From: Polytrichum commune | Lineage: Eukaryota > Streptophyta > Polytrichopsida > Polytrichales > Polytrichaceae | Assembly: GCA_950295325.1 (NCBI GenBank) | Contig: OX485804.1 | Coordinates: 35,092,001-35,156,000, forward strand | Direction of reading: 5' to 3' | DNA: 64,000 bases | Part shown: positions 35,495 to 46,873 of the stretch, one piece after another | How the letters are laid out: each line of letters begins with the position of its first letter | Position numbering within the stretch: the stretch's first letter is position 1 | Translations under genes and position numbers: made by a program | Notes under the pieces: generated by a model | The model's input: the letters and a program-made list of their open reading frames with translations, nothing else | Told to the model about the DNA's origin: nothing | The model's database searches: none

Positions 35495-36678
35495 GACTCT
35501 ATGTACTTCTCCTCATGAATGATAGACATGAAGTCAAACTTCTCAAAGTTAGTTATTTTAATTTGATGGACCTTAATAAGTCAAAATCATTTATGAAATA
35601 GGCCCTACTGCAAATTTGCTACTCAACAGATGTAATCAAGCATGAAAAGGTTATCTCCTAGTTTACAGAATATTGAAATGAGTCTGGGTGGCTGAAGCTA
35701 GTATGAGACCTTGCTGGGATTTCTAGCACTCTGATACTGAATGCTAGACTTACTGTGCCATGCGCAATGTTCTAGCAACTGTACTTGATCATTAATTGAT
35801 GGGATTGTGGTGTATATATCTCTCTATGCGCACAGTATCATGTGATTAAGCTACATATTTTCACTTTCAGCTAATTGTGTCAAGAAGTGCTCATATTTAA
35901 AAAAAACTCATTCACCAAGTGCACCTTTTAAATTGTTGAATACCTTGATCTTTTGAAGATTTTGGTTCATATATGCAGTCTGTATACTCTTGCATGTAAA
36001 TAAGGCAGTTGAGTCTTAAAGCGACATTTTCAAAAACTTTTGTTATTTCAGGCAAGTTGAATAGCTTGGAAAATATTCAATTAATTTTCATATATTTGCA
36101 AAACTATAAAGAGTCTACAATTTTTTTTCAAAAAATAATAGATTCATATGCAACCTACAAAAATTCTCAAGGTCATTTTAAGAAATGAGCCTTTTAATAT
36201 CTGCTTGATTTCTAGGTGAGTATCACCACAAAATCAACCTCAGTGTGGGTGAGAGTCTTCTATTAAATGAAGATGTTGTTCCCCTTTAGTAGGTCACTTC
36301 CTACATTGCTTCATTGAGCGGAAAGATCCTCCATTAGCCATTGTGATTATTCAAAGTTGGTGCCCTTCTCAAAGCGTTCTTGCATCCTTCTTGTGAACCA
36401 CTACCATGAATGACCAAAGTCCTAAATTTTTGGTTTTCCTTAAAATAATTTAATTGATGCCAAAGTGGTAAAGGTACTACAGTACTATGATTTTTTGAAG
36501 TGGATATTCTTTTCAACTTATACTCATGATATAGGCTACCTTATTTATGATCGCCAGTCGGTTACAAAACCGAGAACGCAACATTCCTGTAATCGACAAA
36601 TGTGCACCTCATAATTTGCAAAACTCATATGAATATCCTCGAAATTGATGAAGTGCCTAGGTTATTTAGCATTCTAAC
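35495..36678. other. Intergenic, no gene seen
   Basis: AT-rich sequence. Around 35850-35930 is a short fragment (AAGCTACATATTTTCACTTT, TTCACCAAGTGCACC) related to stretches near 3.75 and 4.25 kb, so it is another dispersed repeat. Nothing else is recognised. Confidence 0.4.
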
Positions 36679-37181
36679 CTGTGTCTGGGAAGATTATTGG
36701 ACATAATCGGTCAAAATCCTAGTGTTTCTGAGTTTAACCGGTTACATGTTGTGATATTAAATTGAGACACCTTCCGTAGATTCCTCTAAAAGATGGGTGA
36801 TTTTCGTCTTGAACTTCAACCAGTTAATTCTCAAACTCAACTGGTTCATCTATAACTACACTAAATATGATATTTAGTGTTTGATTAGATTTAGTGTTTT
36901 ACCACCCTACTTTGCTCAACACTAATTTTCAATTCTTTGGTAATTAGTGTTAGACATAAATGCGCCGCCGCCGCCTTCCTTGTTGCCACCTCTTTCCTAC
37001 TAAACACTAAATTCGTGCATGTAACTTTCACATATTACCATAGATGATATTTAGTGTTTGAGTTTACATTTCATGTTACTTACTTTCATAGGGTTAGTGA
37101 TATTTAGTGTAGTGTTCGTATTTAGTTTATCTAACACTAAATATCATATTTAGTGTAGTGGTTGGTTCTCCCCTTCATCGA
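36679..37181 (-). mobile_element. hAT-type MITE (R family) carrying a nested MITE
   Basis: An R element in reverse orientation starts at CTGTGTCTGGGAAGATTATT and ends at GTTGGTTCTCCCCTTCATCGA. Flanks ATTCTAAC (36671-36678) and ACTCTAAC (37182-37189) agree at seven of eight bases, as expected for an old 8-bp hAT duplication. Its distal part is interrupted by the element at 36859-37155. Confidence 0.7.
36859..37155. mobile_element. TA-flanked palindromic MITE inside an R element
   Basis: It begins CACTAAATATGATATTTAGT and ends ACTAAATATCATATTTAGTG, inverted repeats of about 23 bp. TA lies on both sides (36857-36858, 37156-37157). Removing the insert and one TA restores CTATAACTAGTGGTTGG, matching intact R elements (GTAACTAGCAGTCGG), which supports a TA target duplication. 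A (CCG)n tract sits at about 36964-36975. Confidence 0.75.
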
Positions 37182-37738
37182 ACTCTAACTTATTGCCAGG
37201 GCGAATACCAAAGCAATGTCCACATCCACTTGGTACTAGTGCTAGCTATAAGGCCAACTTTAGATATCTTCATTTGACTCCTTTCAACTCCTTTAGAGAC
37301 TTTAGATATCAACATTTCAAGGAGTCATGGCTGAAAACCCACACTTTTGATTACTTTTTGACTCCACAATCGATTCCAATGTAGAGTGGTGTCTGTTAAG
37401 TCTAATTGCACATTCATACGAGTAGCACTATTGCCTTGTCATGAGAACTTCAAGGACCGAGGTTTTGGGGCCCAAATACTGTGTCATGCATGCACAGTAC
37501 AACACCTTGTTAACATTATCATCGTTTCGACATTGACTCTCTAATGAAAGCTGTGGTATAATCTTTGGACATCCCCTCTTTCTATTTCAGGTCCCGATGA
37601 TCTTGTATGTATTTAACAATGACATAAATATGTTTTATTTGTCTCATTCATTCATATATGTAGATATGTACATATTTAATTTCAAGACACGTACAACTTA
37701 AACCTGGGATGAATACTTTCAAATGACATAGCTTCAAA

Positions 37739-37905
37739 CATAATATTATTCATATCCATACCAATGTTATGTGGGACAGACAATATTCCACAGGATATTT
37801 CCGGATATTTTCACATTTCCGTACGAGTGTGGAAAATATCTGGGAATATTCTGTGGACTATTTTCAGTCCCACAGAACATTGTTATGGATTTGAATAATG
37901 TTATG
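37739..37905. repeat. Long imperfect hairpin (MITE-like)
   Basis: The left arm CATAATATTATTCATATCC..., ATGTTATGTGGGAC pairs with the right arm GTCCCACAGAACATTGTTAT..GGATTTGAATAATGTTATG. Arms are about 38 bp with an about 90-bp loop that is itself partly palindromic (ATATTTCCGGATATTTTC). It is probably a small foldback transposon; no clear target duplication. Confidence 0.5.
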
Positions 37906-38707
37906 AACATATTTGTTCCATGGGTTTCTTAAATGAGGAGAGTGACTAGTAAGATGATCATGTGCTGTTTAAAGTGCACAAAGTTCAATGATATATAGTG
38001 CGACTTCGGAATTTCCGTAGTTTTCAAAATGTCACACATTCATAATATCTGAGTGACTTTAGATATTTTCTTCTTTCCTCCTTTCCATTCCCAGCTAATT
38101 TACATAACCTGATAATTTTCAACAAGTGCAATGTCTCAACATTCTCGGAGCATACAGATTACAAATGATGGGTAACTTCAGTAACCATTGATCTTGCGCA
38201 AGTAGGAGACAAAGCTCCCCAGTGACGATGTACATAAGAATTAAGTAATTACAATTCGGCTACAAATCTTTAATTGCAGCACCTAGCTAGCCACTCAAGT
38301 CCCTCAGGGATGCTCAATTTAAAGCACGTGGGTCCATGATTATCTACAGATTCCCCTAAGTCCTAGATTTATGATCTCAATCACATCCTCCACTGTGAGT
38401 ACACAACAAATTCAATGTGGCTGGCTAATTGGCGGCTTATACATAAGTATGTATAATCATCGCTCTCTTCAAGACATTAACACATATTGAGTCTGAATTA
38501 ATTAAGCTAACCTAAAATTCTTACCTGCTTCGTCTTGTCATCACTAGTTGCACTGGCCGCATAAGCATGGCAATCATTTATATTGTTGTTGGTGCAGACA
38601 TGTGAAGAGGTTTATGCCCTGCTGTGTCTCCTTTGTACACATCAAAGGTAGGGTATAATTTTTCGTGGAGGGTTCCTCTAATATTTCTAAGCAGTGGTCA
38701 TTGATCA

Positions 38708-41700
38708 TCAGCATTCGATGTTGTTGGAGAATTGAATGGTTCCAGGGGCGCCGTTCCACCCGTCCAGGCAGTTCATCAATGGCCCGACAAGCTTCCCAGC
38801 CTGAATGGCATCGTACACCCTCTCGATCTCAGAGCCGGGAGAAATCGTTTTCAATCCAGACAGAAACTGTGCACCCACTTCGCCTCTCACAAACTTGTAG
38901 AGCGGGTAGGACCGGCATTCGGAGATTCTGTTCTTCACGGGCGAGAATCCTTTGTTGTCGTAAGCCTCCCGAACAGCGGGCACCGCCTGGTTCAGCTGCG
39001 CCTTAAGCTCGTCCTCAAAAATGGCGATCCTCTGGAAAATGGAGTCCGCGTCGGCTTTGTTCGGGTGCTGCTTTGAAAGGGAATGGCGCACCAAAACGGC
39101 TCGCAATTTCTGCATTAGCGGGTAGGAAGCACTCGTTGGGTCGTCGATGTATGAGAAGCACCGTTCACGGTCGACGACGGCGAGCAAATCCTTCTCGCAA
39201 AACCGGGACGGCAAAAGCACCCCCGAAACTTCGTCAGTGAAGAGTGTTTTCTTCGCGGCTTGCGCGACCACGTGTTTCACGGTCGTTTGCATCGTTTCTT
39301 CGATGTGGCGGAGATCAACGGCTTGGCAGAGCGCGACGAGGAAGGAGGAGCTCATCAACTTGAGAATCTCGAGGGCCTCTTCGGTCTTGCGGGAGGACAC
39401 CAACCCGAGCGAGTTCACGTCCTGGTTGTGCTGCTCGGCGCTCTGCACGTGCGTGGTGACGGGGTTGGCGAGGTAGTTGAGCTCCGAGAGGTAGGACGCC
39501 ATTGCAATCTCTGCGCCCTTCATCCCGTAGTCGAGGCTCGGGTTCGGCCCGCCGCTCAGGTTCGACGGCAACCCATTGTTGTAATAGTCGTTCACGAGCT
39601 CCGAGAACTGCGCAAACATGAGCTTCCCTACGGCCGCAACCGCCAGGCGCATGTTATCCATCGACACCCCGATCGGCGTGCCCTGGAAGTTGCCGCCGTG
39701 GAGGGCGATGCCACGGGCCACATCGATGATTGGGTTGTCATTCACCGAGTTGATCTCGCGCTGGATGGAGTGCGTCGCGTTGCGGATGGCCTCCACCTGA
39801 ATCATCATAAAACAAATCCTCCGTCGTTATAATCAGTTTGATCAATCAGTTACTTCGCTATGTAGTTTGCATTCCATAAGAAATACAAGCACAACCAAGG
39901 TAGAAGGGCCTTAAATGGTTACTTTTTCTGACTAGTCCACTTCTCCTAGGGCATGAAACACGCGATTAAGATGGTTAGCAAATCCAATTTGAGAGCGTGA
40001 TTACTTTCCTCATAATTTTTGGAGCTCATACGAATATCTTGTTCATTATCGAAGTAAAAAATATTGTGCTCACTATATGGTCATGCATGTCCTTCTAGAT
40101 TATGTTGAGCCCCAAATTGGAATTGGTGACTATTGAGCCTAGGATGGTTATCATATTTTGAGCACGCAGTTCAATCTCCTTAAAACACAAGCGGTCTTTT
40201 CTGGTTTTTGTTCTTGGAGCCACACCCAAACACGTATTACGATAAGGGACCGAATCAAGCACGTCTATCGGAGAGAGAAAGCCGTGCTCACAAGTCATTG
40301 AGGCAAAGACACTGACCAGACCAAAGAAACCAAGACTATGACCACTGGTGGTCATGTTCCTTGTTTTGACTTGGTACTGGTCATGGAGGCACTTATTTGT
40401 TTGCATGTGAGGTAATTTTGGTTCTTAGCTACTTTGCTTACAGGTCTAAATAGGTTTTTAGTTTTTTTTAAAAATTATGATTATTTAAAATGATTATGAT
40501 TGATTTTTATTCCAGCTTCTGTGATGACTTTTGTGATGACTTCCAATGTCTGCGTGGGAGGTAATTAATCAAGTATCATTGTCATGTGATGCACGGCTGC
40601 TGCCGTTACGCCTATCCTACAAAACATTCAAACCTTATTCTTACAGTTTTTCAACCTCGAGAGATTATTTGTTTACAGGTCAGAGAATGAGCATGTGATG
40701 ATAGACGTCAACGCTACATACCTGAGGGCCCAACCATTGAGGGGAGGTTCTTAGGGCATATCGATCCTGCTTGGGCTTCTGCAGGGGGTCAGTTTCGTTG
40801 ATCTTGGCAGCGGCTTTCATGTAAGCACTCCCATCCAACACATGCTCCATGATGGCAGCCGCCTCCATCTGACCAGGGTGATGTTTCAGCTTGTGTGTCA
40901 GAGGGTCAGCGAATTCGGGCTTCCCTTGCATCACCTCACAGAACATGGCCGACATGACCTCCGCTAACACTACCATCACATTTGCGTCGAAGCAGTTGAT
41001 GGAAGCCAGGGCGGATCCCACTGCGGTTCCGTTCACCATGGCAAGGCCTTCTTTGGGCTGAAGCTCAAAGGGCTTCTCCACTCCCGCGAGCTTTAGCCCC
41101 TCCATTGCTGACACCTCCTTGCCGTCCTCTGTGACGGCTCTAGAGTTGGGCCTACATGTGAGAAGCCCTGCAAAAACAACATCAACAACAAAATGGGATT
41201 GTTAGAATAGGTACTCATTATAATATAAGCAGTCGATTGTATTATTGTGGAGGACGTGAAATTTTGTAAATGGATGAAGAGATTCCCTTGGAGGTTGTTA
41301 GGACCCCAAAGGTTCTTTCTCAGGTTCCCATTGGCCATGTATGTCCTTGGCAATGAAACAAACTTGTTTCACTTGTCTCGAAACACCCAAAAAATAATAA
41401 TATTAAAATTGGTTGTGGACTTCATGAGAAGGTGAGAGAAGAGTGGATGACGAGTTGTGGTCATCCACCTACTCAAAGTGGTTATGAGACGTAATCCGTC
41501 CACTCGTCAACCTGTACCATAGTTTACGGATGAGTTGCTCAGCTCGTCTACGTAGACAGAGAAACACATGGGAGTTGCTGGAAGTGCTGATAACTTGGTT
41601 GTTACTTGGTCGTTGGTTGCTAAATTATTTACTTTGTCCTTTGGTCATGGTCTCCGGCCTGTCACCTTTTGAGCACTGCTCTTAAATTCTTTCGTGAGGT

Positions 41701-43374
41701 TCGATGTTTTGGTTGTAGCTTACTTGACATGGTTGTCTTGATGTATTGGAACCTTTGGCTTACAGAAAGAAAGGAAATGAATACAAAACGCATAATAGAC
41801 ATTCTAATAGAAGTGTAAACACCTGAGGTGGTGGCATGTAGCAGGAGCTAATTACGTACCAGCTATGTAGGACAAGGGCACCAGGTCGCCCGAAGCACTG
41901 ATGGTTCCCCTCAGAGGTAGCTTCGGGGTGACATGGGCATTGAGGAGCTTCTCCATGGCCTTCAAGATTGTCCACCGAATGCCAGAGTATCCCTGCATCA
42001 GGGTGTTGGTGCGCACCAGCATGGCTGCTCTTGTTGTGGACGTCGGCAGAATGTTTCCCGTGCCTTTGCCCAGCACTCCCGCATTCAAGAACCTGGTTAT
42101 TATACACCACATTCACATACATTGATCAGCCATATATCATCAGTGCCTGCCATGCCATTAATTAATTTGCATGTCTCCACATTTCAAACTCGTGCCCATA
42201 GCTTGTTAATCCCAAAACCTGATTACACATCACCTCACAGGTTAACATTCACAGGTTAACTCATCATTGGTCACTGCCATACAATATTCCATGTCTCCAC
42301 ATCCAAACCCGCGCTCTACCTCGTTGATTTATTCATGATCATTCATGATCATTCATTAACATGAGCACGAGAAAAGCTTCACTAATTTGATCATGAATAA
42401 GATATTCATACGAGCTAATTACAAGGCAAATGGCTACTGAGCACGATTTTGGATTTGCTCATCATCTTGCTCCACTAATTGAGTAACTCGAATCCTACGA
42501 GCAGTGTGTGCAGAGAGAAAAAGGACCCATCTAAGGCACACACGTCTACCTTACCTTACCTTACCTCACAAAAGCAAACAACCAGATGAAAAGAGTGCTT
42601 TGCCATGAATACCATAAGCTCTGGTTTACGGTTTTCGGGCCATTGGGCCAAACAATTTTTGTAAATATCATGATGCTTGTGATGAGGGAGTTCTCAAGCG
42701 TATACACATATGTCTATTATAGTATACTGTAACGTACGTCGCAACCTTAATTATGATGCCGAGTTGTGTATAATTATGTGCTGGATTGATTACCTGATCA
42801 GTTCTCTCTGGAGCTCCACTCCTGCCTGAGTCCGCCGGTGCGAAGTAGCCCCAAACCCAGTGGTGACACCATAAATGTCCCCTCCAGCCATGATCTTGTT
42901 CAACACCCAGTTGGAGCTCTCATCCACTCTGCCCTTGGCATTGGCGGCATCCAAGCTCACCACAACCTCGGGTCGGCGAGCGACCGCTGCGACATGCGCC
43001 ACGGTGAGCGTCACGCCTTCAATCATCACCTCCTTACTCTCATAGTACGTCCTCACCATCTCCTTCACCTCATCCAGATGGCTCCCTGACAGCGCCGCGG
43101 CCGCCTGACCCCAGTTCAAAGGGTCTGCACATGATTTCCCTGCAACAGCAGCTCCAGTGGTGCAGAAAGCTTGCAACCCTGCTGCTGCCTTGTGCATCAA
43201 GGGTTTCGAAACCTCTGGTGAATGCACATGACTCCCATTGGACAGATGGGCAATGTCAACACCCATGGGCACTGTGGCTGCTGCCTGCATCCCATTGCCA
43301 TTGTTGTGGGCGTGCGCGTACGATTCGTAGGCAGAGCCCACATCCACACCGCCAGATTCCTCACTCATCACCAT
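38708..43374 (-). CDS. PAL: Phenylalanine ammonia-lyase, gymnosperm-like type, four exons
   Basis: PAL deaminates L-phenylalanine to trans-cinnamate, the first step of the phenylpropanoid pathway, as a cytosolic tetramer. Minus-strand exons: 43374-42794, 42092-41860, 41167-40722, 39796-38708, all GT-AG, joining in frame to 782 residues. The MIO cofactor triad Ala260-Ser261-Gly262 is in [10 protein letters not shown]. The catalytic Tyr168 is in YGVTTGFGA. Phe195 (RFLNAG) is the residue favouring Phe over Tyr. [27 protein letters not shown] and [13 protein letters not shown] are intact, so it should be active. Intron 1 lies in the Arg codon of ELIR|FLNAG, the conserved PAL intron site. Two further introns (after SYIAG and after SPQWLGPQ) are unusual, since most angiosperm PALs have one. 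The N terminus is about 50 residues longer than usual before DPLNWG; the start could be a later Met. [19 protein letters not shown] and VDESSNWVL resemble gymnosperm PALs. Confidence 0.95.
39930..40270 (+). repeat. Family A repeat inside PAL intron 3
   Basis: It shares in order ACTAGTCCACTTCTCCTA, ATGAAACACGCGATTAAG, TTAGCAAATCCAATTTG, TTCCTCATAATTTTTGGAGC and TGGAGCCACACCCAAACAC with the tandem pair at 44.4-45.2 kb. It accounts for about one third of the 925-bp intron 3 and postdates or accompanied the origin of that intron. Confidence 0.6.
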
Positions 43375-43437
43375 GACGACCGACTAACTGTTCTCGCTAC
43401 AACTGAGCAAGCAATCCGACACTACTTCTCAACCTGA

Positions 43438-43493
43438 TCAATCTTCTTCTTCTTCTCCTCCTCCTTCTCCTTCTCCTTCTCCTCCTCCTTCTA
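43438..43493. repeat. CTT/CTC simple repeat in the PAL leader
   Basis: On the minus strand this reads as a GAAGGAGGA-rich tract about 65-120 bp upstream of the PAL ATG, within the probable 5' UTR. Purine/pyrimidine-rich leaders of this kind are common in plant genes. Confidence 0.6.
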
Positions 43494-43932
43494 GTCCCCA
43501 AGTTACACAACTCACCACCCACTACTCAATCCCCCTCCTGCAAGCTTATTAATTTATCACCTCTTGCCACTGTGCAATCTAATGCTAACTAACCTGATCA
43601 ACCTTCCTTCCTTCCCGTCCCGAAGTTTACACCATTAGCTCCACTCCCCCTCCTGCCAGCTGATTGACACGAGATTGGTCCACACCCCACACTCACTAGC
43701 CTGATCAACCAATCTCCTCCTCCTCCTCCAAGTGATCGCTCAAGGCTGCTGGAGCTGATCAAGCAATGGACCAGTCACCCAATACACACCGATCGCCCTG
43801 CAAGCTTGAAATCCGAAGCTGAGCTACGGGTCTTTCGACGATTCCTGGAGCGATGCTGGGCGGACCTGGACCTGCAGTAACAACTTCCAACAAGCGCACC
43901 ACCTGCATGCAGTTGGTGGTGATGGAGATGGG

Positions 43933-43939
43933 ATTTATA
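43933..43939 (-). promoter_or_regulatory. Putative TATA box of the PAL gene
   Basis: TATAAAT on the minus strand, in the context TCTATAAATCCCATC, about 560 bp before the ATG. If used, transcription would start near 43905 and the 5' UTR would be about 530 nt. A CACCACCAACTGC motif just downstream resembles the AC elements of phenylpropanoid promoters but is not an exact match. Confidence 0.4.
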
Positions 43940-44410
43940 GAAGACGCAGGCGGCTGGCTCCGAAGGTTCACTGTGGTGATGTAGTCGCCCCCCTTGTTGT
44001 AGTATATTTGTTTTTGGTGTTGGGAACTTGGTGGGATGGATGGGGGATGAAATAGGGGTGAGGATGGGATGGGAATGAACGGCTAGGATTAGATGGGACC
44101 GCTAGATCGCTAGATGGCTAGCTCACCTAGCTTGGTAGCCGGGTGGAGAAGTTAGACCCGTCGGGGGCTAAAGCAGGCAACCCGATGGAGGGACTAGACT
44201 TGACCCGTGGCCACATTTATGCTCTTTTAGGACCGGCCGGGCTAGACTTTCGGGGCCCTTTCCTCCCAAGTACGACCCTTGACCCCTTTTCGGGTCCAAA
44301 AGGCTCTTGACCTCGAGTCTCCTTTCTACCCCCGAGCCCCCCTCTTTTGACACTAATCACCCCCCTCCCAAGGGTTTTAAGGGCTCATCAAATGCCCATC
44401 TGCACGGCCA
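43940..44410. other. PAL upstream region
   Basis: Upstream of the TATA box the minus strand is C-rich (runs such as CATCCATCCCACC, then CATCCTCACCCC). No further motif is certain. No gene is seen before the tandem repeat beginning near 44411. Confidence 0.35.
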
Positions 44411-45190
44411 CCCGTGACATAAGCGGCATACACACACACACTCGTGCTAACGTGGACGGGTCTTAAATGGTTTAACTTTTTCCTTTCTCTTTTCTCTCCT
44501 TTTTCCCTTTCCTGACTAGCCCACTCCTCCGTGAATATGAAACATGGGGTTCGTACAAAACGTTCTTAGCGAATCCAAATCGAGGTTGTAGCTACGTTCC
44601 TCATCAGTTTTTGGGAGTTTATGTGGATATCTTATTCGTTTATCAATGTGAATCACTCTAGATTGTGCTCATCAAACGGTCATACAAGTCCCCCCAATGA
44701 TGTTGACCATTGAGTTTAGAATGGTTAACATCGTAGTCCAATCTCTTTGAAACACGTGTCTTTTGGGTATCCATTCTTGGAGCCACACCAAAGCACATGT
44801 GATATAAGCTGCATACATTTACACACACGTCTCTTTGCGGCTCGCCTAACGTAGACATGTCTTAAATGGATGCTTTTTTCTTTCTCTTTTTCTTTCATGA
44901 CTAGCCCACTTCTTCATGAATATGAAACATGAGGTTCGTACAAACATTCTTAGCAAATCCAAATCGAGGTTGTAGCTACTTTCCTCATCATTTTTGGGAG
45001 CTCACATGGATATCTTATTCATTATCAAAGTGAATCACTCTCGTGCTTGTTAAACAGTCATACAAGTCCCCCCCCCCCCCCCCCCCCAATGATGTTGACT
45101 ATCAAGCTTAGAATGGTTAACATCGCAGTCCAGTCTCTGTGAAACACGTGTCTTTTGTGTATCCATTCTTGGAGCCACACCAAACCACAT
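44411..45190 (+). repeat. Tandem duplication of a family A repeat, two copies of about 390 bp
   Basis: Copy a (about 44411-44796) and copy b (about 44797-45190) run head to tail with the same landmarks: GTGAYATAAGCKGCATACA, GTCTTAAATGG, GACTAGCCCACT, ATGAAACATGRGGTTCGTAC, AAATCCAAATCGAGGTTGTA, ACACGTGTCTTTTG and TTGGAGCCACACCAAA. The tract in CATACAAGTC(C)nAATGATG is C6 in copy a but C20 in copy b (45068-45087). Confidence 0.8.
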
Positions 45191-45618
45191 AACGTTGAAA
45201 TACACTAGGTGTCCAATTGGATAAAAGTAACTGAACTAGGCACGTCTACCTTTGTAAAGCGTGTCCGCCTACTTAGTAGTTTCCTTTCTTCATGGTGTTG
45301 AGCTGGCTGGGGTTAGTTTGGGTTGGAGTGGCTCTGTGCCAGCTGGGATGTTACGGAGTGCAGTTATACGGGTGACGTGGCAGCCAGGCTGTTGCGGAGT
45401 GGAGTTAAAAGGATGACGTGGCTGCCACGCTGCTCTTATGGCTGTTGTGGGAAAGTGCAAAAGGCAGTTGGCATGCGAACCAAGATCCAACACTGAATTG
45501 AACACCAGCACTAGAATGTAGCCTTGCTTTACATTTAGAAGTTGGATACCAATGTATGGCGCTGGTAGATACTGTTGGGTCTAGGTTTACTGTTGATTTT
45601 TTTTTTAATTTTTTAATT

Positions 45619-45649
<31 letters not shown>

Positions 45650-46741
45650 TTCTAAGTACCAACTGTTGGAGTTCTAGACTCCACATGGAATTTTGGCTGT
45701 TGGATATAAGAAGTTTGAAGTGAAGAAAGAATGGACGTAATTGGTTCCCCTATACACTGATAAGTCATGCTTTGTGACCATGCCACATACTGGGGGGATC
45801 ACTAGCTATACACTTTTGTGAATCATGTGCGGCCGGGGGTTAATTAAAGATGGATTATTTATCTAAATTTCTTGAATATTTGGCACCCTATTAGAAGATA
45901 AAATTGTACTTTGAGGTATTTTCCAACTACCTATAGATAAATACATAATACGTCATGAATTTATTTTATAGATTCTATTTTGTTTGTAAACTCTATCATT
46001 TATCAAAATATTGATTTTGGATGAAATTGATGTTAATCCATAACAAAGCGACAACAATACATTAACGGTACATGCATATAAAATTGAATGGTACTCGGTT
46101 GCAACACTAACTTGAAACTCTTAGTGACCACCCCAAAGCTTGCCAACAACTAAATTTGATATCTTTTGGTCAATTCATGCAACTTCTTCATCCAATCCAA
46201 AGACATTCTTCATTCCTCACATAATTCTTCATTCCTCCAAATATAACAAACCCTGTTGTATTAATGAAAACTGAATACTACCCATATTTTTCTCCTACAC
46301 TATTTTAAATATAATAATATATGGGTCATTTCATTCAAGCTATAGTAATTCCAAAATTTGTATAATTTTTTCTTTCTTGAATTAAATATACCCCTTATTT
46401 TGTTCTCACGTGGTTTAACTGCATTTCCACAATGACCTCCTTGTGGCCACATAGCATGCATCCATGGACCCATGCGGACACATATTTTAGTAAAAACACT
46501 TATGTTTAAGATATTGAGCATATGAATTATCTAGAGGGTAATGGAAATAGAGGCACCTATGTGACTATGATAGGATGGAAGAAGGACCGTAACATTTGGG
46601 GACTGGGATGTCACTACCAAAATTTACCAAACAAAGTCCACTCAATGGATGGTTTGTGAACTGTATCTCTTGAACTTCTAGAAGCAACAATAACAACACA
46701 ATTGTCAGCAAAACACATCTTCCCTATAAAGGCATGTTAGG
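45191..46741. other. Intergenic, GC-rich patch then AT-rich, no gene
   Basis: 45349-45432 holds a 42-bp imperfect tandem duplication (see separate entry). 45598-45649 is a T-rich stretch followed by G21 (45629-45649). The remainder is AT-rich with no reading frame worth calling. Confidence 0.4.
45349..45432. repeat. 42-bp imperfect tandem duplication
   Basis: GTTACGGAGTGCAGTTATAC followed by a TGACGTGGCAGCCAGGCT-type block is followed at once by GTTGCGGAGTGGAGTTAAAA and TGACGTGGCTGCCACGCT. Each unit contains TGACGTGG, an ACGT-core motif, but no gene is adjacent. Confidence 0.6.
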
Positions 46742-46873
46742 GATGAAGCATTTACCAAGATGAGTCATGAAAGAAGGTGAACTATTACAATAACACTATG
46801 TGAGCCTTGAAATAGATGAAGCATTTTCCAAGATGAGTCATAAAAGAAGGTGACCTATTACAATAACACTTTG
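46742..46873. repeat. Direct repeat, two about 59-bp units 73 bp apart
   Basis: GATGAAGCATTTACCAAGAT...AACTATTACAATAACACTATG at 46742 and GATGAAGCATTTTCCAAGAT...GACCTATTACAATAACACTTTG at 46815 differ at only a few positions. Confidence 0.7.

Noticed and set aside
39260-39832. 190-codon plus-strand open frame
   Set aside because: It lies antisense to PAL exon 4, whose protein is unmistakable; its His/Arg/Val-rich sequence is the shadow of that GC-rich exon.
43440-43490. Regular CTT/CTC spacing as a possible CRISPR-like array
   Set aside because: It is a simple trinucleotide repeat in a plant gene leader, with no spacers.
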